This document shows positions 1 to 8,460 of a DNA stretch of 64,000 bases, one piece after another. The notes under the pieces were generated by a model, which ran no database searches, was not told the origin of the DNA, and worked only from the letters and a program-made list of their open reading frames with translations. The translations under genes were made by a program, and so were the position numbers. Source of the stretch: Clostridiales bacterium FE2011 (GTDB taxonomy: Bacteria; Bacillota; Clostridia; Christensenellales; Aristaeellaceae). Position 1 is the first letter of the stretch. Every line of letters starts with the position of its first letter. Location of the stretch: the NCBI GenBank assembly GCA_017569305.1, contig CP069418.1:744001-808000 (forward strand), read 5' to 3'.

Positions 1-536
1 TCGCTGATCAGTTTTTCCCGCGTCAGGGCGATGCCCCGGTTGCGGATCATGTAGAACAGCAGGTCGTATTCCTTCGGGCTCAGCTCTGCTTCCACGCCGT
101 CCACCAGCACCCGGCGGGCCGTAAAGTCCACAGTCAGGCCGCCGATGGAAACCGTCTCCTCCGCCTTCTTCTCCGCCTCGCCGCTGCGTTTGAGCACCGC
201 GCCGACGCGCATCATCAGCTCCTTCGGGGAGAAGGGCTTCACAACGTAGTCGTCAATGCCCAGTTCAAAGCCATGGATCCGGTCATACTCCTCCCCGCGG
301 GCGGAGAGCATAATCACCGGAATGGGATCCGTTTTCCGGATCTCACGCACGGCGGAGAAGCCGTCCAGCTCCGGCATCATCACGTCCATGATAACCAGGT
401 CATAATGGTTCTGGCGGCACTTTTCCACGGCCTGCATACCGTTTTCCGCCTCGTCGGTCTCATAGCCCTCAAAGGCGGCGTATTTGGCGATCAGGGCACG
501 AATGCGTGCCTCGTCGTCCACAATCAACAGCTTCAT
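1..536 (-). CDS. OmpR/PhoB-family response regulator, C-terminus cut by window edge
   Basis: DNA-binding response regulator of a two-component system, likely controlling cell-wall genes. The 178 residues present show a receiver domain starting MKLLIVDDEARIR, phosphoacceptor D51 in VIMDVMMPELDG and conserved K100 in DYVVKPF. A winged-helix output domain begins near residue 127 and is cut off by the window edge. Its ATG follows the stop codon of the upstream VanY-like gene with no spacing, so the two should be co-translated. A partner histidine kinase probably lies to the left, outside the window. Family assignment is firm; the regulon is inferred from the neighbours. Confidence 0.93.
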   Translation of the reverse strand, partial: MKLLIVDDEARIRALIAKYAAFEGYETDEAENGMQAVEKCRQNHYDLVIMDVMMPELDGFSAVREIRKTDPIPVIMLSARGEEYDRIHGFELGIDDYVVKPFSPKELMMRVGAVLKRSGEAEKKAEETVSIGGLTVDFTARRVLVDGVEAELSPKEYDLLFYMIRNRGIALTREKLIS

Positions 537-1397
537 TTATTCCTCCGTTGGGGTCTGAATAAACTTTTCCACCTTCGCCCGGTCTCCGCCGGCTGCCAGG
601 TAATCCTGGATAGCCTGCTGGAGCTGTTCGGTGAACTCTTCCAGGCACAGGCCGTTCTCCATGATATAGGTGGCAACCGGGATACCCACATAGCGCAGGT
701 GCCAGGGTTCCGTGTTAATCTCGGTAATTTCCTGCTTATCCGCCGGATAACGGATGATGAAGCCGAATTCCTGGCAGTGATCTGCCATCCACTGGCATTC
801 CGGCTCCTTCATCATTTTATCATTCATGGCCTTGTCTTTCCAGTTGGCAGGCACCACGTCGCAGCCAAGGCCTGTCTGATGATCGCTGGCGCCGGGTTTG
901 GACACCCAGCCGTCATCCTTGCCATGATTCTTCTTCAGGCGGTTGTTGTACATCGTCTTCTGGGTGGAATAGGAACGGTAGGCGCTCTTCAGGTACAGTT
1001 TCCGGTATCCGTTCTCCTCCGCGGCGGCACGGATGGCAGCGTTCATTTCGCAAAGCGCGTCAGAGCAGACCTTGCGCAGCTTCTGGCCGTCCTTGGGCTT
1101 CACAGCCCAGGAAATGCCGCCCTTGTCGGGCTTGGAGGGAACCTTCACCAGATCCTTCGGCACATACTTTTTGTCCAGCAGGTAATGCTTGTTGGCCAGG
1201 ATGATGTACTCCGGGTCCATGTCCTCCAGCGCCACCGGAAAATCCCATACAGGTTCGGAAGGACCCGTGACTTCCTTTACAGGTTCTTCACCCTCAACGA
1301 CTTCCTCGATCAGCAGTTCTTCCTCATCCGATTCCGCGGCGGCAAGCACCGGCAGAAGCAGCATCAGGGAAAGCAGTAAACAGCATACTTTCTTCAT
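537..1397 (-). CDS. VanY-type D-alanyl-D-alanine carboxypeptidase (M15B), copy 2
   Basis: Exported zinc peptidase predicted to trim the terminal D-Ala of peptidoglycan stem peptides. An N-terminal signal peptide (MKKVCCLLLSLMLLLPVLAAAE) is followed by an acidic linker and an M15B domain with the zinc motif SDHQTGLGCD and the catalytic/zinc motif EPWHLRYVG. The start is placed at the MKK codon because AGGTGA sits 10 nt upstream and a signal peptide begins there. An in-frame ATG at 1424 overlaps the previous stop (ATGA) and is a weaker alternative. About 286 residues. It sits between a second M15B gene and a response regulator, suggesting a wall-remodelling operon. Family assignment is certain, substrate is inferred. 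Confidence 0.9.
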   Translation of the reverse strand: MKKVCCLLLSLMLLLPVLAAAESDEEELLIEEVVEGEEPVKEVTGPSEPVWDFPVALEDMDPEYIILANKHYLLDKKYVPKDLVKVPSKPDKGGISWAVKPKDGQKLRKVCSDALCEMNAAIRAAAEENGYRKLYLKSAYRSYSTQKTMYNNRLKKNHGKDDGWVSKPGASDHQTGLGCDVVPANWKDKAMNDKMMKEPECQWMADHCQEFGFIIRYPADKQEITEINTEPWHLRYVGIPVATYIMENGLCLEEFTEQLQQAIQDYLAAGGDRAKVEKFIQTPTEE

Positions 1398-1420
1398 AAA
1401 GCAATCTTCACCTAATCGTA

Positions 1421-2146
1421 TCATTCTTCTTTCACGGTAAAGCTGTCAGCTGCAGCAGGGAGCTTCACGTCTTTCTGCAGCAGGTTCTGCAGCACCTCCA
1501 CCCGGTGACTGATCAGCCAGGTCTCCAGCGGCACATTGGCGTCATGGATCTCCTTGGCGTATTCCTTGCCGACATAGCGGAAATGCCAGGGCTCATACTT
1601 GTAGCCGGTGATTCCCTCCCAGGGCTCGTCATACCGCAGGATATAACCGAACCGCCAGCAGTTTTCCCGGCACCACTTACCGCCCTCGGTATCCGCGAAG
1701 GATACTTCCAGGTGGATCTTGTGTTTCTGTCCGATATCCATGGCCACGCCCAGCTGGTGTTCGCTGGATCCGGGCGGCGCGACATATTCCTGCGCCTTTT
1801 CCACGTTCCCCTTCACAGTGCGCAGCTTCCGTTTATAGATACCCTCCTGTCTTTCATAGGAGCGGTAACCACTAATAGAAAGGAGCTGGACGCCGATTTC
1901 TTCCTTGCAGGCCTGGAACATTTCACGCAGGGCTTCCGCGGCTTCCTTCCGCATCCGGCGCACCTGTCCGGGCACGTCGCTCATTTCCAGGTCATCCGGC
2001 TCATAGGCTTCGGAAACCATATACTGGCGATTTGCCAGGAACAGCAGGCCGTTCACGTCGTTCTGGGGGGCTGCGGTATTCAGTGCTCCCGATACCGTCA
2101 TGGAGGCGGCGGCAACCAGGGAGATCAGCTTGGTTAATGACGTCAT
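1421..2146 (-). CDS. VanY-type D-alanyl-D-alanine carboxypeptidase (M15B), copy 1
   Basis: First gene of the wall operon, a second exported M15B peptidase of about 241 residues. It has a hydrophobic N-terminus (LISLVAAASMTVSGALNTAA), the zinc motif SSEHQLGVAMD and the motif YEPWHFRYVG. The start ATG at 2146 has GGAG 8 nt upstream. The in-frame ATG at 2173 lies inside the terminator hairpin of the preceding transporter operon and is unlikely. It resembles the downstream gene in its zinc motifs but is clearly diverged, so the pair is an old duplication, not a recent one. Both keep the metal ligands and should be active. Confidence 0.88.
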   Translation of the reverse strand: MTSLTKLISLVAAASMTVSGALNTAAPQNDVNGLLFLANRQYMVSEAYEPDDLEMSDVPGQVRRMRKEAAEALREMFQACKEEIGVQLLSISGYRSYERQEGIYKRKLRTVKGNVEKAQEYVAPPGSSEHQLGVAMDIGQKHKIHLEVSFADTEGGKWCRENCWRFGYILRYDEPWEGITGYKYEPWHFRYVGKEYAKEIHDANVPLETWLISHRVEVLQNLLQKDVKLPAAADSFTVKEE

Positions 2147-2160
2147 TTCTTTTTCTCCAT

Positions 2161-2197
2161 GGAAAAATGTCATTCAGAACGATGCTCTGAATGACAT
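2161..2197 (-). terminator. Rho-independent terminator of the amino-acid importer operon
   Basis: Perfect 12-bp inverted repeat (ATGTCATTCAGA, arms 2167-2178 and 2186-2197) with a 7-nt loop. On the minus strand it is followed by TTTTTCC. It lies just after the ATPase stop codon at 2205 and overlaps the leader of the carboxypeptidase gene. Confidence 0.85.
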
Positions 2198-2204
2198 GAT
2201 TATA

Positions 2205-2927
2205 TCACAAAACTTTGTTTAAGAAATCCTTCGTTCTTTGTTCTTTCGGATTGGTGAAAATCTCGCCGGGAGTACCCTCCTCCAGGATCTTTCCTTCATC
2301 CATGAACAGCACCCGGTCAGCGACTTCCCGGGCGAAGCCCATCTCATGCGTCACGCAGACCATGGTCATGCCGCTCTTCGCCAGCTCCTTCATAACGTCC
2401 AGCACTTCGCCGACCATTTCCGGGTCCAGGGCGCTGGTGGGCTCGTCAAACAGCATCACTTCCGGTTTCATGCACAGGGCCCGCACGATGGCGATACGCT
2501 GTTTCTGTCCGCCGGAAAGCTGGGCGGGATAGCTGTCTGCCTTGTCTTCCAGGCCGACGCGCTTCAGCAGTTCCCGGGCTTCCTTTTCCGCCTGGTCCTT
2601 GCTCATCAGTCCGGTCCGTACAGGAGCCAGCGTGATGTTCTTCAGGATCGTCATATTCGGGAACAGGTTGAAATGCTGGAACACCATGCCCATCTTCTGG
2701 CGGATTTTGTTGATGTCGCATTTATCATCCGTAATGGACTGGCCTTCAAAGATGATTTCTCCGCTGGTGGGTGTCTCCAGCAGGTTCAGGCAGCGCAGGA
2801 AAGTGGATTTTCCGCTGCCGCTGGGTCCGATCAGCACAACACGTTCGCCCTTGTTGATGTGCTCGCTGACGCCCTTTAGCACTTGCAGATCGCCAAAGCT
2901 CTTGGTCAGGTTTTTAACGTCTATCAC
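2205..2927 (-). CDS. Polar amino-acid ABC transporter ATP-binding protein (GlnQ/ArtP type)
   Basis: Cytoplasmic ATPase that powers uptake of a polar amino acid. About 240 residues with Walker [10 protein letters not shown], signature LSGGQKQR, Walker [14 protein letters not shown] and switch His in THEMGFA. The start is GTG at 2927, preceded by AGGAGG at 10 nt and by the family-typical beginning [12 protein letters not shown]. An upstream TTG in frame would place the ribosome site inside the gene. It overlaps the permease gene by 14 nt, implying translational coupling. Last gene of a binding protein-permease-ATPase operon. The substrate cannot be read from this subunit; the ARG-box-like sites in the promoter point to a basic amino acid. 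Confidence 0.95.
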   Translation of the reverse strand: MIDVKNLTKSFGDLQVLKGVSEHINKGERVVLIGPSGSGKSTFLRCLNLLETPTSGEIIFEGQSITDDKCDINKIRQKMGMVFQHFNLFPNMTILKNITLAPVRTGLMSKDQAEKEARELLKRVGLEDKADSYPAQLSGGQKQRIAIVRALCMKPEVMLFDEPTSALDPEMVGEVLDVMKELAKSGMTMVCVTHEMGFAREVADRVLFMDEGKILEEGTPGEIFTNPKEQRTKDFLNKVL

Positions 2928-3678
2928 TTGCGCGCAGCCTCCTCTCAAAGATTCCCAGCAGCCAGGTAAACAGCATCACCAGCAGCAGGTAAATAATCGC
3001 CGCTCCGAGGTACGGGTACATCGGCTCGTAGTTCCGTGAAGCTACGCTCCGGGCCGCGTACAGCAGTTCCTTGCCACCGATCACGCTGATGAGGGAGGTG
3101 TCCTTCAGCAGCACGATAAACTCATTGCCCAGCGCAGGCAGGATCGCCTTGATGGCCTGGGGCACCACCACAAACCGCATCGTGTCCGTGTAGTTCATGC
3201 CCAGGCTGCGTCCGGCCTCCATCTGTCCATGGTCCACGCTCATCAGGCCGCCGCGGATGATCTCAGCTGTATAGGCGCCGGAGTTGATACCCAGCGTCAA
3301 CGCACCGACCATCACAAAATTCCGGCTGGAAGCGAAGATAACCAGGCCCATGATCATCAGCTGCACCATCATAGGCGTACCGCGGATCACGGTCACATAG
3401 ATCTTCAGCAGGCCGTTGATGAACCCGAGAACGGGGTTTTTGTGTCCGGGACGCTGCTGGTCATGTGCCGTACGGATCACCGCGACAATGATACCGAGGA
3501 TCACGCCCAGCATCAGTGCCAGCACCGTCACGTACAGCGTGGTCACCACGCCGTTCAGGTACTGCAGCCAGCGGTCATTTTCGATGAATGCCTGATAAAA
3601 AAGGACATAGAATTGCTGCCACAATGTGGTAGGTTCATTCGCAGCCATCATTGCCTTCCAGGCCACAAACTGTTCCAT
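2914..3678 (-). CDS. Polar amino-acid ABC transporter permease (HisM/GlnP type)
   Basis: Inner-membrane channel subunit of 254 residues with about five hydrophobic helices and the EAA loop ([20 protein letters not shown]) that contacts the ATPase. A single permease gene is present, so the channel is expected to be a homodimer. ATG has GAGGA 9 nt upstream. The gap to the binding-protein gene (about 115 nt) contains a strong hairpin, and the downstream ATPase gene overlaps its end. The family is clear and specificity is unknown. Confidence 0.94.
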   Translation of the reverse strand: MEQFVAWKAMMAANEPTTLWQQFYVLFYQAFIENDRWLQYLNGVVTTLYVTVLALMLGVILGIIVAVIRTAHDQQRPGHKNPVLGFINGLLKIYVTVIRGTPMMVQLMIMGLVIFASSRNFVMVGALTLGINSGAYTAEIIRGGLMSVDHGQMEAGRSLGMNYTDTMRFVVVPQAIKAILPALGNEFIVLLKDTSLISVIGGKELLYAARSVASRNYEPMYPYLGAAIIYLLLVMLFTWLLGIFERRLRASDRR

Positions 3679-3735
3679 GGAAACGGATCCTCTCCTTCAC
3701 TGGTTGATCGTGCTGTTCTCCGATAATAACGCAGA

Positions 3736-3763
3736 AAGGAAAAGGCTTTTTTGCCTTTTCCTT
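3736..3763 (-). other. Intergenic stem-loop between binding-protein and permease genes
   Basis: Perfect 11-bp inverted repeat (AAGGAAAAGGC, arms 3736-3746 and 3753-3763) around a six-base homopolymer loop. There is no clean U-tract, so it looks more like an mRNA stabiliser or partial attenuator than a full terminator. Equivalent hairpins follow three other binding-protein genes in this window. Confidence 0.7.
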
Positions 3764-3794
3764 CCGGCGTGAAAATGACTTTCTGCCTTCTGTA

Positions 3795-4535
3795 TTATTC
3801 CTGCCACTTCAGGATGATCTCTTCGATGGTGCCGTTGTCGATCAGCTTCTGCAGTTCAGCGTTGAAAGCGTCCAGCAGTTCGGTGTTGCCCTTGGCGAAA
3901 CCGAAAGCGAAGTTTTCAGGCGTATAGTCGGTCTTGAACATCTCCAGTCCGGGGATCTGCTTCACATAAGCTTCGCCGACCATGTCGTCCACGATGATGC
4001 AGTCCACCTGGCCGTTCTGCAGGGCCTGGAACGCAAGGGAGTATTTATCGTAGGAGGTCACGTGATCTTCGCCGAAATTGTCAACGGCCAGGTCCTTGCC
4101 TGTGGTACCGCTCTGGGCGCCGATCATCTTTTCACCCAGGTTCTCCATGGTGATGTCCGCGCCGGTCTTGAACACGATACCCTGCACGATCGTCACATAG
4201 GGGATGGTGAAGTCCATGCTGGCCTTCCGCTCTTCCTTGATGGTCACACCGGAAACCACGGCGTCAGCCTTGCCGGCGCTGGGAGCAACCAGAGCGCTGT
4301 CAAAGTCGATGGCGTAGGGTTCAGCAGTCAGGCCCAGGTTCTCGCAGATGATCGCCAGGATGTCGGGCTCAATGCCGATGACGTTGTCATTGTCATCCGT
4401 GCTTTCAAAGGGCGGGAAATCGGGGCTGGTGGCATAGATGAACTTGCCGGCTTCGATTGTCTTATACTCAGCAGTAGCCGCGGCTACGCTCAATACCAGG
4501 GCCAGTGCCAGAACCATTGCCAGAATCTTTTTCAT
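3795..4535 (-). CDS. Polar amino-acid ABC transporter substrate-binding protein
   Basis: Secreted periplasmic-binding-protein fold (SBP_bac_3) of 246 residues that captures the amino acid for the importer. The signal peptide is MKKILAMVLALALVLSVAAATAE, cleaved at an A-X-A type site. There is no lipobox cysteine, which is odd for a Gram-positive binding protein. Family hallmarks are YATSPDFPPFESTDDNDNVIGIEPDI, GVTIKEERKASMDFTIPY and GAQSGTTG. First gene of the operon, transcribed from a near-consensus promoter at 4581-4609. ARG-box-like sites upstream suggest arginine, lysine or ornithine as ligand; this is inference. Confidence 0.94.
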   Translation of the reverse strand: MKKILAMVLALALVLSVAAATAEYKTIEAGKFIYATSPDFPPFESTDDNDNVIGIEPDILAIICENLGLTAEPYAIDFDSALVAPSAGKADAVVSGVTIKEERKASMDFTIPYVTIVQGIVFKTGADITMENLGEKMIGAQSGTTGKDLAVDNFGEDHVTSYDKYSLAFQALQNGQVDCIIVDDMVGEAYVKQIPGLEMFKTDYTPENFAFGFAKGNTELLDAFNAELQKLIDNGTIEEIILKWQE

Positions 4536-4580
4536 TGTGAGTGCCTCCTCATTTCTGTTCTTTCCGTTAGGATTGGCGTC

Positions 4581-4609
4581 AGTATAGCACCCGGATACAC
4601 CCTTGTCAA
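4581..4609 (-). promoter_or_regulatory. SigmaA promoter of the amino-acid importer operon
   Basis: On the minus strand TTGACA (4604-4609), a 17-nt spacer and TATACT (4581-4586), about 45 nt upstream of the binding-protein start codon. This is among the closest matches to consensus in the window. Confidence 0.85.
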
Positions 4610-4614
4610 CACAT

Positions 4615-4707
4615 TTTATGCATTTTTATACAATTATTTTTGTTTTTCATGAATATTATGCATAATTATAACGATTATTCATGCATTTCCGCTGTATTTA
4701 TGCATTT
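4615..4707. promoter_or_regulatory. Cluster of ARG-box-like operators
   Basis: AT-rich 90-bp stretch with four ATGCAT-containing motifs. Two resemble the Gram-positive ArgR/AhrC operator: TGTATAAAAATGCA on the minus strand at 4619-4632, only 9 bp upstream of the -35 box, and CATGAATATTATGCATAA at 4648-4665. Two weaker copies lie at 4674-4687 and 4693-4706. The resemblance is by eye; no scoring was possible. Confidence 0.5.
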
Positions 4708-4747
4708 GTAACTTATAAGCCGGCAGCAAGTACCTGCTGACCTTACT

Positions 4748-4789
4748 AAAAAAAGAAAAACCGCCCGGCATACACAGCCGGGCAGCTTC
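4748..4789 (-). terminator. Terminator of the purA-purB-trmB operon
   Basis: Seven-base-pair GC stem GCCCGGC/GCCGGGC (4763-4769, 4777-4783) with a 7-nt loop. On the minus strand it is followed by TTTTT and a second T-run, directly after the trmB stop codon. Confidence 0.9.
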
Positions 4790-5575
4790 TTATTTTTCTT
4801 CCTGATCAGCGAGCATGACAGCACGGTTCATCCGTTCAATCGCTTCTTTTTTGATTCCGGGAGTCAGGCGGAATCGGGTCGGATCGAAATCCGGGGTTTC
4901 CGGCTTCATACGGAACACACCGTACTTGATCGGCACACCGAGGGCCGTGTACTTTTCTTCGTGTTCGCTGATGTAATTGGGCCGGAAGTCGTCCGCATGC
5001 AGGTCATAGCCGAGTTTCACCGGTTCAAAGCCGCACAGGTCAAAGTAGGCTAACGAATCCTCAAACAGCGTATCGTCATCCGTCTTGAACCAGATCTCCC
5101 CGCCTTCCTTCAGGAAGGTACGGTACTGCATCAGCTGCCGCGGATGGGTCAGCCGGCGCTTCTCATGTTTCGGATGCTCGGTCCAGGGATTGCAGAAGTG
5201 GATATAGATGCGCTCCGCCTGCTCCTGCGGGCCGAATACCTGGTCCACAAAGCAGATATCCGCCATAACCAGCTGGACGTTGCCGGGGTTCTCCCCGCAG
5301 GCGTCCACGATGTTCCGCCGGGCGACGCCCAGGATGTCTGCGCTCAGGTCTGCGGCCACAAAGTTGATCTCCGGATTGTCCGCGATCATCTTGGCCGTGC
5401 TGACAGCCTTGCCGCAGCCCATTTCAATGTGCAGCGGCAGGTCAGGGTTGGCAAAGCGGGGACGCCAGGTTCCCCTCAGCGCGCCGGTCTTTGCGTCCGG
5501 GCCCTTAATCGCATCAATAAAGAACGGGCAGGCCTGGAGTTCAGGTCTTGCCCATTTCTTGGTTCGCATGTGCAT
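4790..5575 (-). CDS. trmB: tRNA (guanine-N7)-methyltransferase
   Basis: SAM-dependent enzyme that methylates G46 in the variable loop of tRNA. 261 residues. The SAM-binding motif is IEMGCGKAVSTA, the TrmB signature is FCNPWTEHPKHEKRRLTHPRQL, and the acceptor-site motif is FKTDDDTLFEDSL. The usual family motif reads DPWPK/RHxKRR; here Asp is replaced by Asn (NPW), a small departure. The first ATG is supported by GAGG 10 nt upstream. It lies 12 nt after purB and is the last gene before the terminator. Confidence 0.93.
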   Translation of the reverse strand: MHMRTKKWARPELQACPFFIDAIKGPDAKTGALRGTWRPRFANPDLPLHIEMGCGKAVSTAKMIADNPEINFVAADLSADILGVARRNIVDACGENPGNVQLVMADICFVDQVFGPQEQAERIYIHFCNPWTEHPKHEKRRLTHPRQLMQYRTFLKEGGEIWFKTDDDTLFEDSLAYFDLCGFEPVKLGYDLHADDFRPNYISEHEEKYTALGVPIKYGVFRMKPETPDFDPTRFRLTPGIKKEAIERMNRAVMLADQEEK

Positions 5576-5587
5576 CGGTCTAAATCC

Positions 5588-7003
5588 TCACAGATCGATG
5601 GAGTCTTTGGTTTCAGTGGCTTCCGTGAACAGCGGGCGAAGTTTCTCCGCCAGCGCGGTCACCTGTGCGCCGCAGCGGCCGGTATACTTGGCCGGATCCA
5701 GCACCGCCTGCATCTCCGCTTCGGTCAGGCCGAAGTCCTTTTCCGCGGCCAGCCGGGCCAGCAGGTCACAGGGCTCACCCTGCTTCATCTTCTCGGTTGC
5801 GGCCATGGAGCAGCGGCGGATGATTTCATGCAGCTGCTGCCGGTTTCCGCCCCGCTTCACCGCTTCCATCATCAGGTTTTCGGTGGCCAGGAAGGGCATA
5901 TACTCCCGCAGGGTCTTGTCGATCACCTTTTCGTTTACCCGCAGGCCGCCGGCAATGTTCCGGACCAGGCGCAGGATCGCGTCCGCGCACAGGAAGGCTT
6001 CCGGCAGGGAGATCCTGCGGTTGGCGGAGTCATCCAGTGTCCGTTCCATCCACTGTACAGAGGCGGTCAGTGGCGCGTTCATGGCGTCCGCCATCAGGTA
6101 ACGGGCCAGGGAGCATACGCGTTCGCAGCGCATGGGATTCCGCTTGTAAGCCATGGCTGAAGAGCCGATCTGGTTTTCTTCAAAGGGCTCATCGATCTGG
6201 CGGTCATGCTGCAGAAGGCGGATATCGTTCGCCATGCGGTAGCAGCTCTGGGCCAGGGCGCTCAGTGCGTTCAGGATGCGGCTGTCCGTCTTGCGGGGAT
6301 AGGTCTGTCCGGACACGGTGAAGCACTCGGAGAAACCGAAGGTGCCCGCGATCCGGCGGTTCATTTCATCAATCTTTGCTTCATCGCCTTCGAACAGGTC
6401 CATGAAGCTGGCCTCGGTACCGGTGGTGCCGCGGCATCCCAGGAAGCGCAGGTGATCGATCACGAAGTCGATCTCTTCCAGGTCAGAGGCCAGGTCCTGC
6501 AGCCAGAGGGAAGCGCGCTTGCCCACGGTCACAGGCTGTGCCGGCTGGTAGTGGGTATAGCCCAGCGTGGGCATATCCTTGTACTTCTCCGCGAAGTCGC
6601 ACAGGCTCTTCATGGCGCCCAGCAGTTCCCCGCGCAGGTACTTCAGGCCGTCCCGGTAGATCACCAGGTCGGCGTTATCGGTCACATAGCAGCTGGTGGC
6701 GCCCAGGTGAATAATGCCTGCCGCGGAAGGAGCAACTTTGCCGTAGGCATAAACGTGAGCCATGACGTCATGGCGGACTTCCTTTTCCCGCTCCCGCACG
6801 CAGTCATAGTCGATATCTTCGATATGGGCCGCCAGCTCGTCCACCTGTTCCTGCGTCACCGGCAGGCCCAGTTCCATTTCAGCCTTGGCCAGGGCAACCC
6901 AGAGGCGTCTCCAGGTCCGGTAGCGCGTATCGGCAGAGAACAGCTCCAGCATATATTTGGAAGCATACCGGGAGGACAGTGGGGTTTCATACTGCTGTGT
7001 CAT
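5588..7003 (-). CDS. purB: Adenylosuccinate lyase
   Basis: Cytoplasmic enzyme of purine synthesis. It splits SAICAR to AICAR plus fumarate, and adenylosuccinate to AMP plus fumarate. 471 residues, normal length for the clostridial form. Visible motifs are YTHYQPAQP (residues 149-157, catalytic His), TGTEASF, and the fumarase/lyase signature GSSAMAYKRNP (residues 280-290). It follows purA by 51 nt, so the two steps from IMP to AMP are co-transcribed. GGAG precedes the ATG. No oddities. Confidence 0.97.
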   Translation of the reverse strand: MTQQYETPLSSRYASKYMLELFSADTRYRTWRRLWVALAKAEMELGLPVTQEQVDELAAHIEDIDYDCVREREKEVRHDVMAHVYAYGKVAPSAAGIIHLGATSCYVTDNADLVIYRDGLKYLRGELLGAMKSLCDFAEKYKDMPTLGYTHYQPAQPVTVGKRASLWLQDLASDLEEIDFVIDHLRFLGCRGTTGTEASFMDLFEGDEAKIDEMNRRIAGTFGFSECFTVSGQTYPRKTDSRILNALSALAQSCYRMANDIRLLQHDRQIDEPFEENQIGSSAMAYKRNPMRCERVCSLARYLMADAMNAPLTASVQWMERTLDDSANRRISLPEAFLCADAILRLVRNIAGGLRVNEKVIDKTLREYMPFLATENLMMEAVKRGGNRQQLHEIIRRCSMAATEKMKQGEPCDLLARLAAEKDFGLTEAEMQAVLDPAKYTGRCGAQVTALAEKLRPLFTEATETKDSIDL

Positions 7004-7054
7004 CGTTTTTCTCCATTCTGTATCGTGTGTCTTCCGTAAACCTCAGTTGGCTTA

Positions 7055-8329
7055 TTACCGCATAATGATGCTGTCTCTTTCCGGTCCGACAGAAACCCAC
7101 TTGATGGGGCAGCGGATCGCCTTTTCGATCATCTGCACATAGGCCTTGGCTTCCTCAGGCAGGTCTTCCCAGGTGCGTACGCCGCTGATGTCCTTCTTCC
7201 AGCCCTTGACGGTTTCAATCACGGGCTTGCAGTCATCCAGCGCTGCCGGGAAGGGGAACTTGTCTGTCATCTCGCCGTTCAGTTCATAACGGACACAGAC
7301 GGGAATCTCATCCAGGTAGCTCAGCACGTCCAGCTTGGTCAGGGCAATCTCCGTGGCGCCCTGCACCTGCACGCCGTAACGGGTGGCCACCAGGTCCACC
7401 GGACCGACCCGGCGGGGTCTGCCGGTCTTGGCGCCGTATTCATGTCCCGCTTCACGCAGTTTTTCCGCTTCCTCACCGAACATTTCGCAGGTGAAGGGGC
7501 CTTCGCCCACGCAGGTGGAGTAAGCTTTCACCACGCCGATGATCCGGTCCAGCTGGGCGCTCGGCAGGCCGGAGCCCACGGGTGCGTATGCCGCGATGGT
7601 GTTGGAGGAGGTGGTCATCGGATAGATGCCGTGATCCAGGTCACGCAGGGAGCCCAGCTGGGCCTCGAACATAATCCGTTTGCCGTTCTCTTCCGCTTCC
7701 CGCAGCAGGTCGCCGGTATCGCAGATATAAGGCTTAATGGCTTCGCAACTGGTGTTCAGCCAGTTTTCAATCTCATCCCAGGTATAGGGTTCGGCACCGT
7801 ATACGCCCTTGATGATCAGGTTTTTCCACTCCATCAGGTCCTTCAGGTGGGCACGGAGCCGTTCCGGATAGAACAGTTCGCCCGCCATGACGGTCTTCTT
7901 CTGATACTTGTCAGAATAGAAGGGAGCAATACCCTGTTTGGTGGAACCGTACTTCTTGTCAGCCAGGCGCTGTTCTTCCAGCTCGTCCAGCCGGCGGTGC
8001 CAGGGCATGAGCAGGGAGGCACGGTCACTGATCTTCAGGTTTTCGGGAGTCACGGCAACACCCTTGTTCGCAACGTCCTTAATCTCATTCATCAGGCTTT
8101 CCGGGTCCATGGCAACACCGTTGCCGAGAATGTTGATCACATTCTTCCGGAAAATGCCGGAGGGCAGCAGATGCAGGGCAAACTTTCCGTGCTCATTGAT
8201 AACGGTGTGGCCGGCGTTTCCGCCGCCCTGATAGCGAACCACAATGTCAATCTGCTCCGTCAGCAGGTCCACCATGCGGCCTTTGCCTTCGTCGCCCCAG
8301 TTGATTCCAACGATCGCTGTACAAGCCAT
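7055..8329 (-). CDS. purA: Adenylosuccinate synthetase
   Basis: GTP-dependent enzyme joining IMP and aspartate to adenylosuccinate, the committed step to AMP. 424 residues with the GTP/IMP motif GINWGDEGKG near the N-terminus (most family members have Gln where this has Asn), NAGHT at residues 38-42, and KTGRPRRVGPVDL, which contributes to the IMP site. First gene of the purA-purB-trmB operon. It has a strong promoter at 8377-8405 and GGAGG 8 nt before the ATG. Confidence 0.97.
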   Translation of the reverse strand: MACTAIVGINWGDEGKGRMVDLLTEQIDIVVRYQGGGNAGHTVINEHGKFALHLLPSGIFRKNVINILGNGVAMDPESLMNEIKDVANKGVAVTPENLKISDRASLLMPWHRRLDELEEQRLADKKYGSTKQGIAPFYSDKYQKKTVMAGELFYPERLRAHLKDLMEWKNLIIKGVYGAEPYTWDEIENWLNTSCEAIKPYICDTGDLLREAEENGKRIMFEAQLGSLRDLDHGIYPMTTSSNTIAAYAPVGSGLPSAQLDRIIGVVKAYSTCVGEGPFTCEMFGEEAEKLREAGHEYGAKTGRPRRVGPVDLVATRYGVQVQGATEIALTKLDVLSYLDEIPVCVRYELNGEMTDKFPFPAALDDCKPVIETVKGWKKDISGVRTWEDLPEEAKAYVQMIEKAIRCPIKWVSVGPERDSIIMR

Positions 8330-8376
8330 TTTGTCTTCCTCCGGTCGTCATACTTGTGCCAAAAACACAACAAGTT

Positions 8377-8405
8377 ATTTTACCGCCGAACCCATAGCGT
8401 GTCAA
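8377..8405 (-). promoter_or_regulatory. Promoter of purA-purB-trmB
   Basis: Minus-strand TTGACA (8400-8405), 17-nt spacer, TAAAAT (8377-8382), about 48 nt upstream of the purA start. I did not see a convincing purine riboswitch in the short leader. Confidence 0.8.
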
Positions 8406-8420
8406 TCATTCAGGCAATTC

Positions 8421-8458
8421 AAAAGCCGCCAAAAAACATAATCTTCGGCGGCTTTGAA
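8421..8458 (-). terminator. Terminator after tex
   Basis: Nine-base-pair repeat AAAGCCGCC/GGCGGCTTT (8422-8430, 8447-8455) with a 16-nt loop. It is followed on the minus strand by TTTTGAA, immediately after the tex stop codon at 8461. The T-tract is short, so efficiency is uncertain. Confidence 0.65.
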
Positions 8459-8460
8459 AA

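Noticed and set aside
2199..2204. TATAAT on the minus strand just after the first transporter ATPase, as a promoter for the carboxypeptidase genes
   Set aside because: No acceptable -35 box at 16-18 nt, and the hexamer is immediately followed by the terminator hairpin that would stop the transcript.
8330..8376. Purine riboswitch in the purA leader
   Set aside because: The leader after the predicted start is under 50 nt and lacks the conserved aptamer loops.
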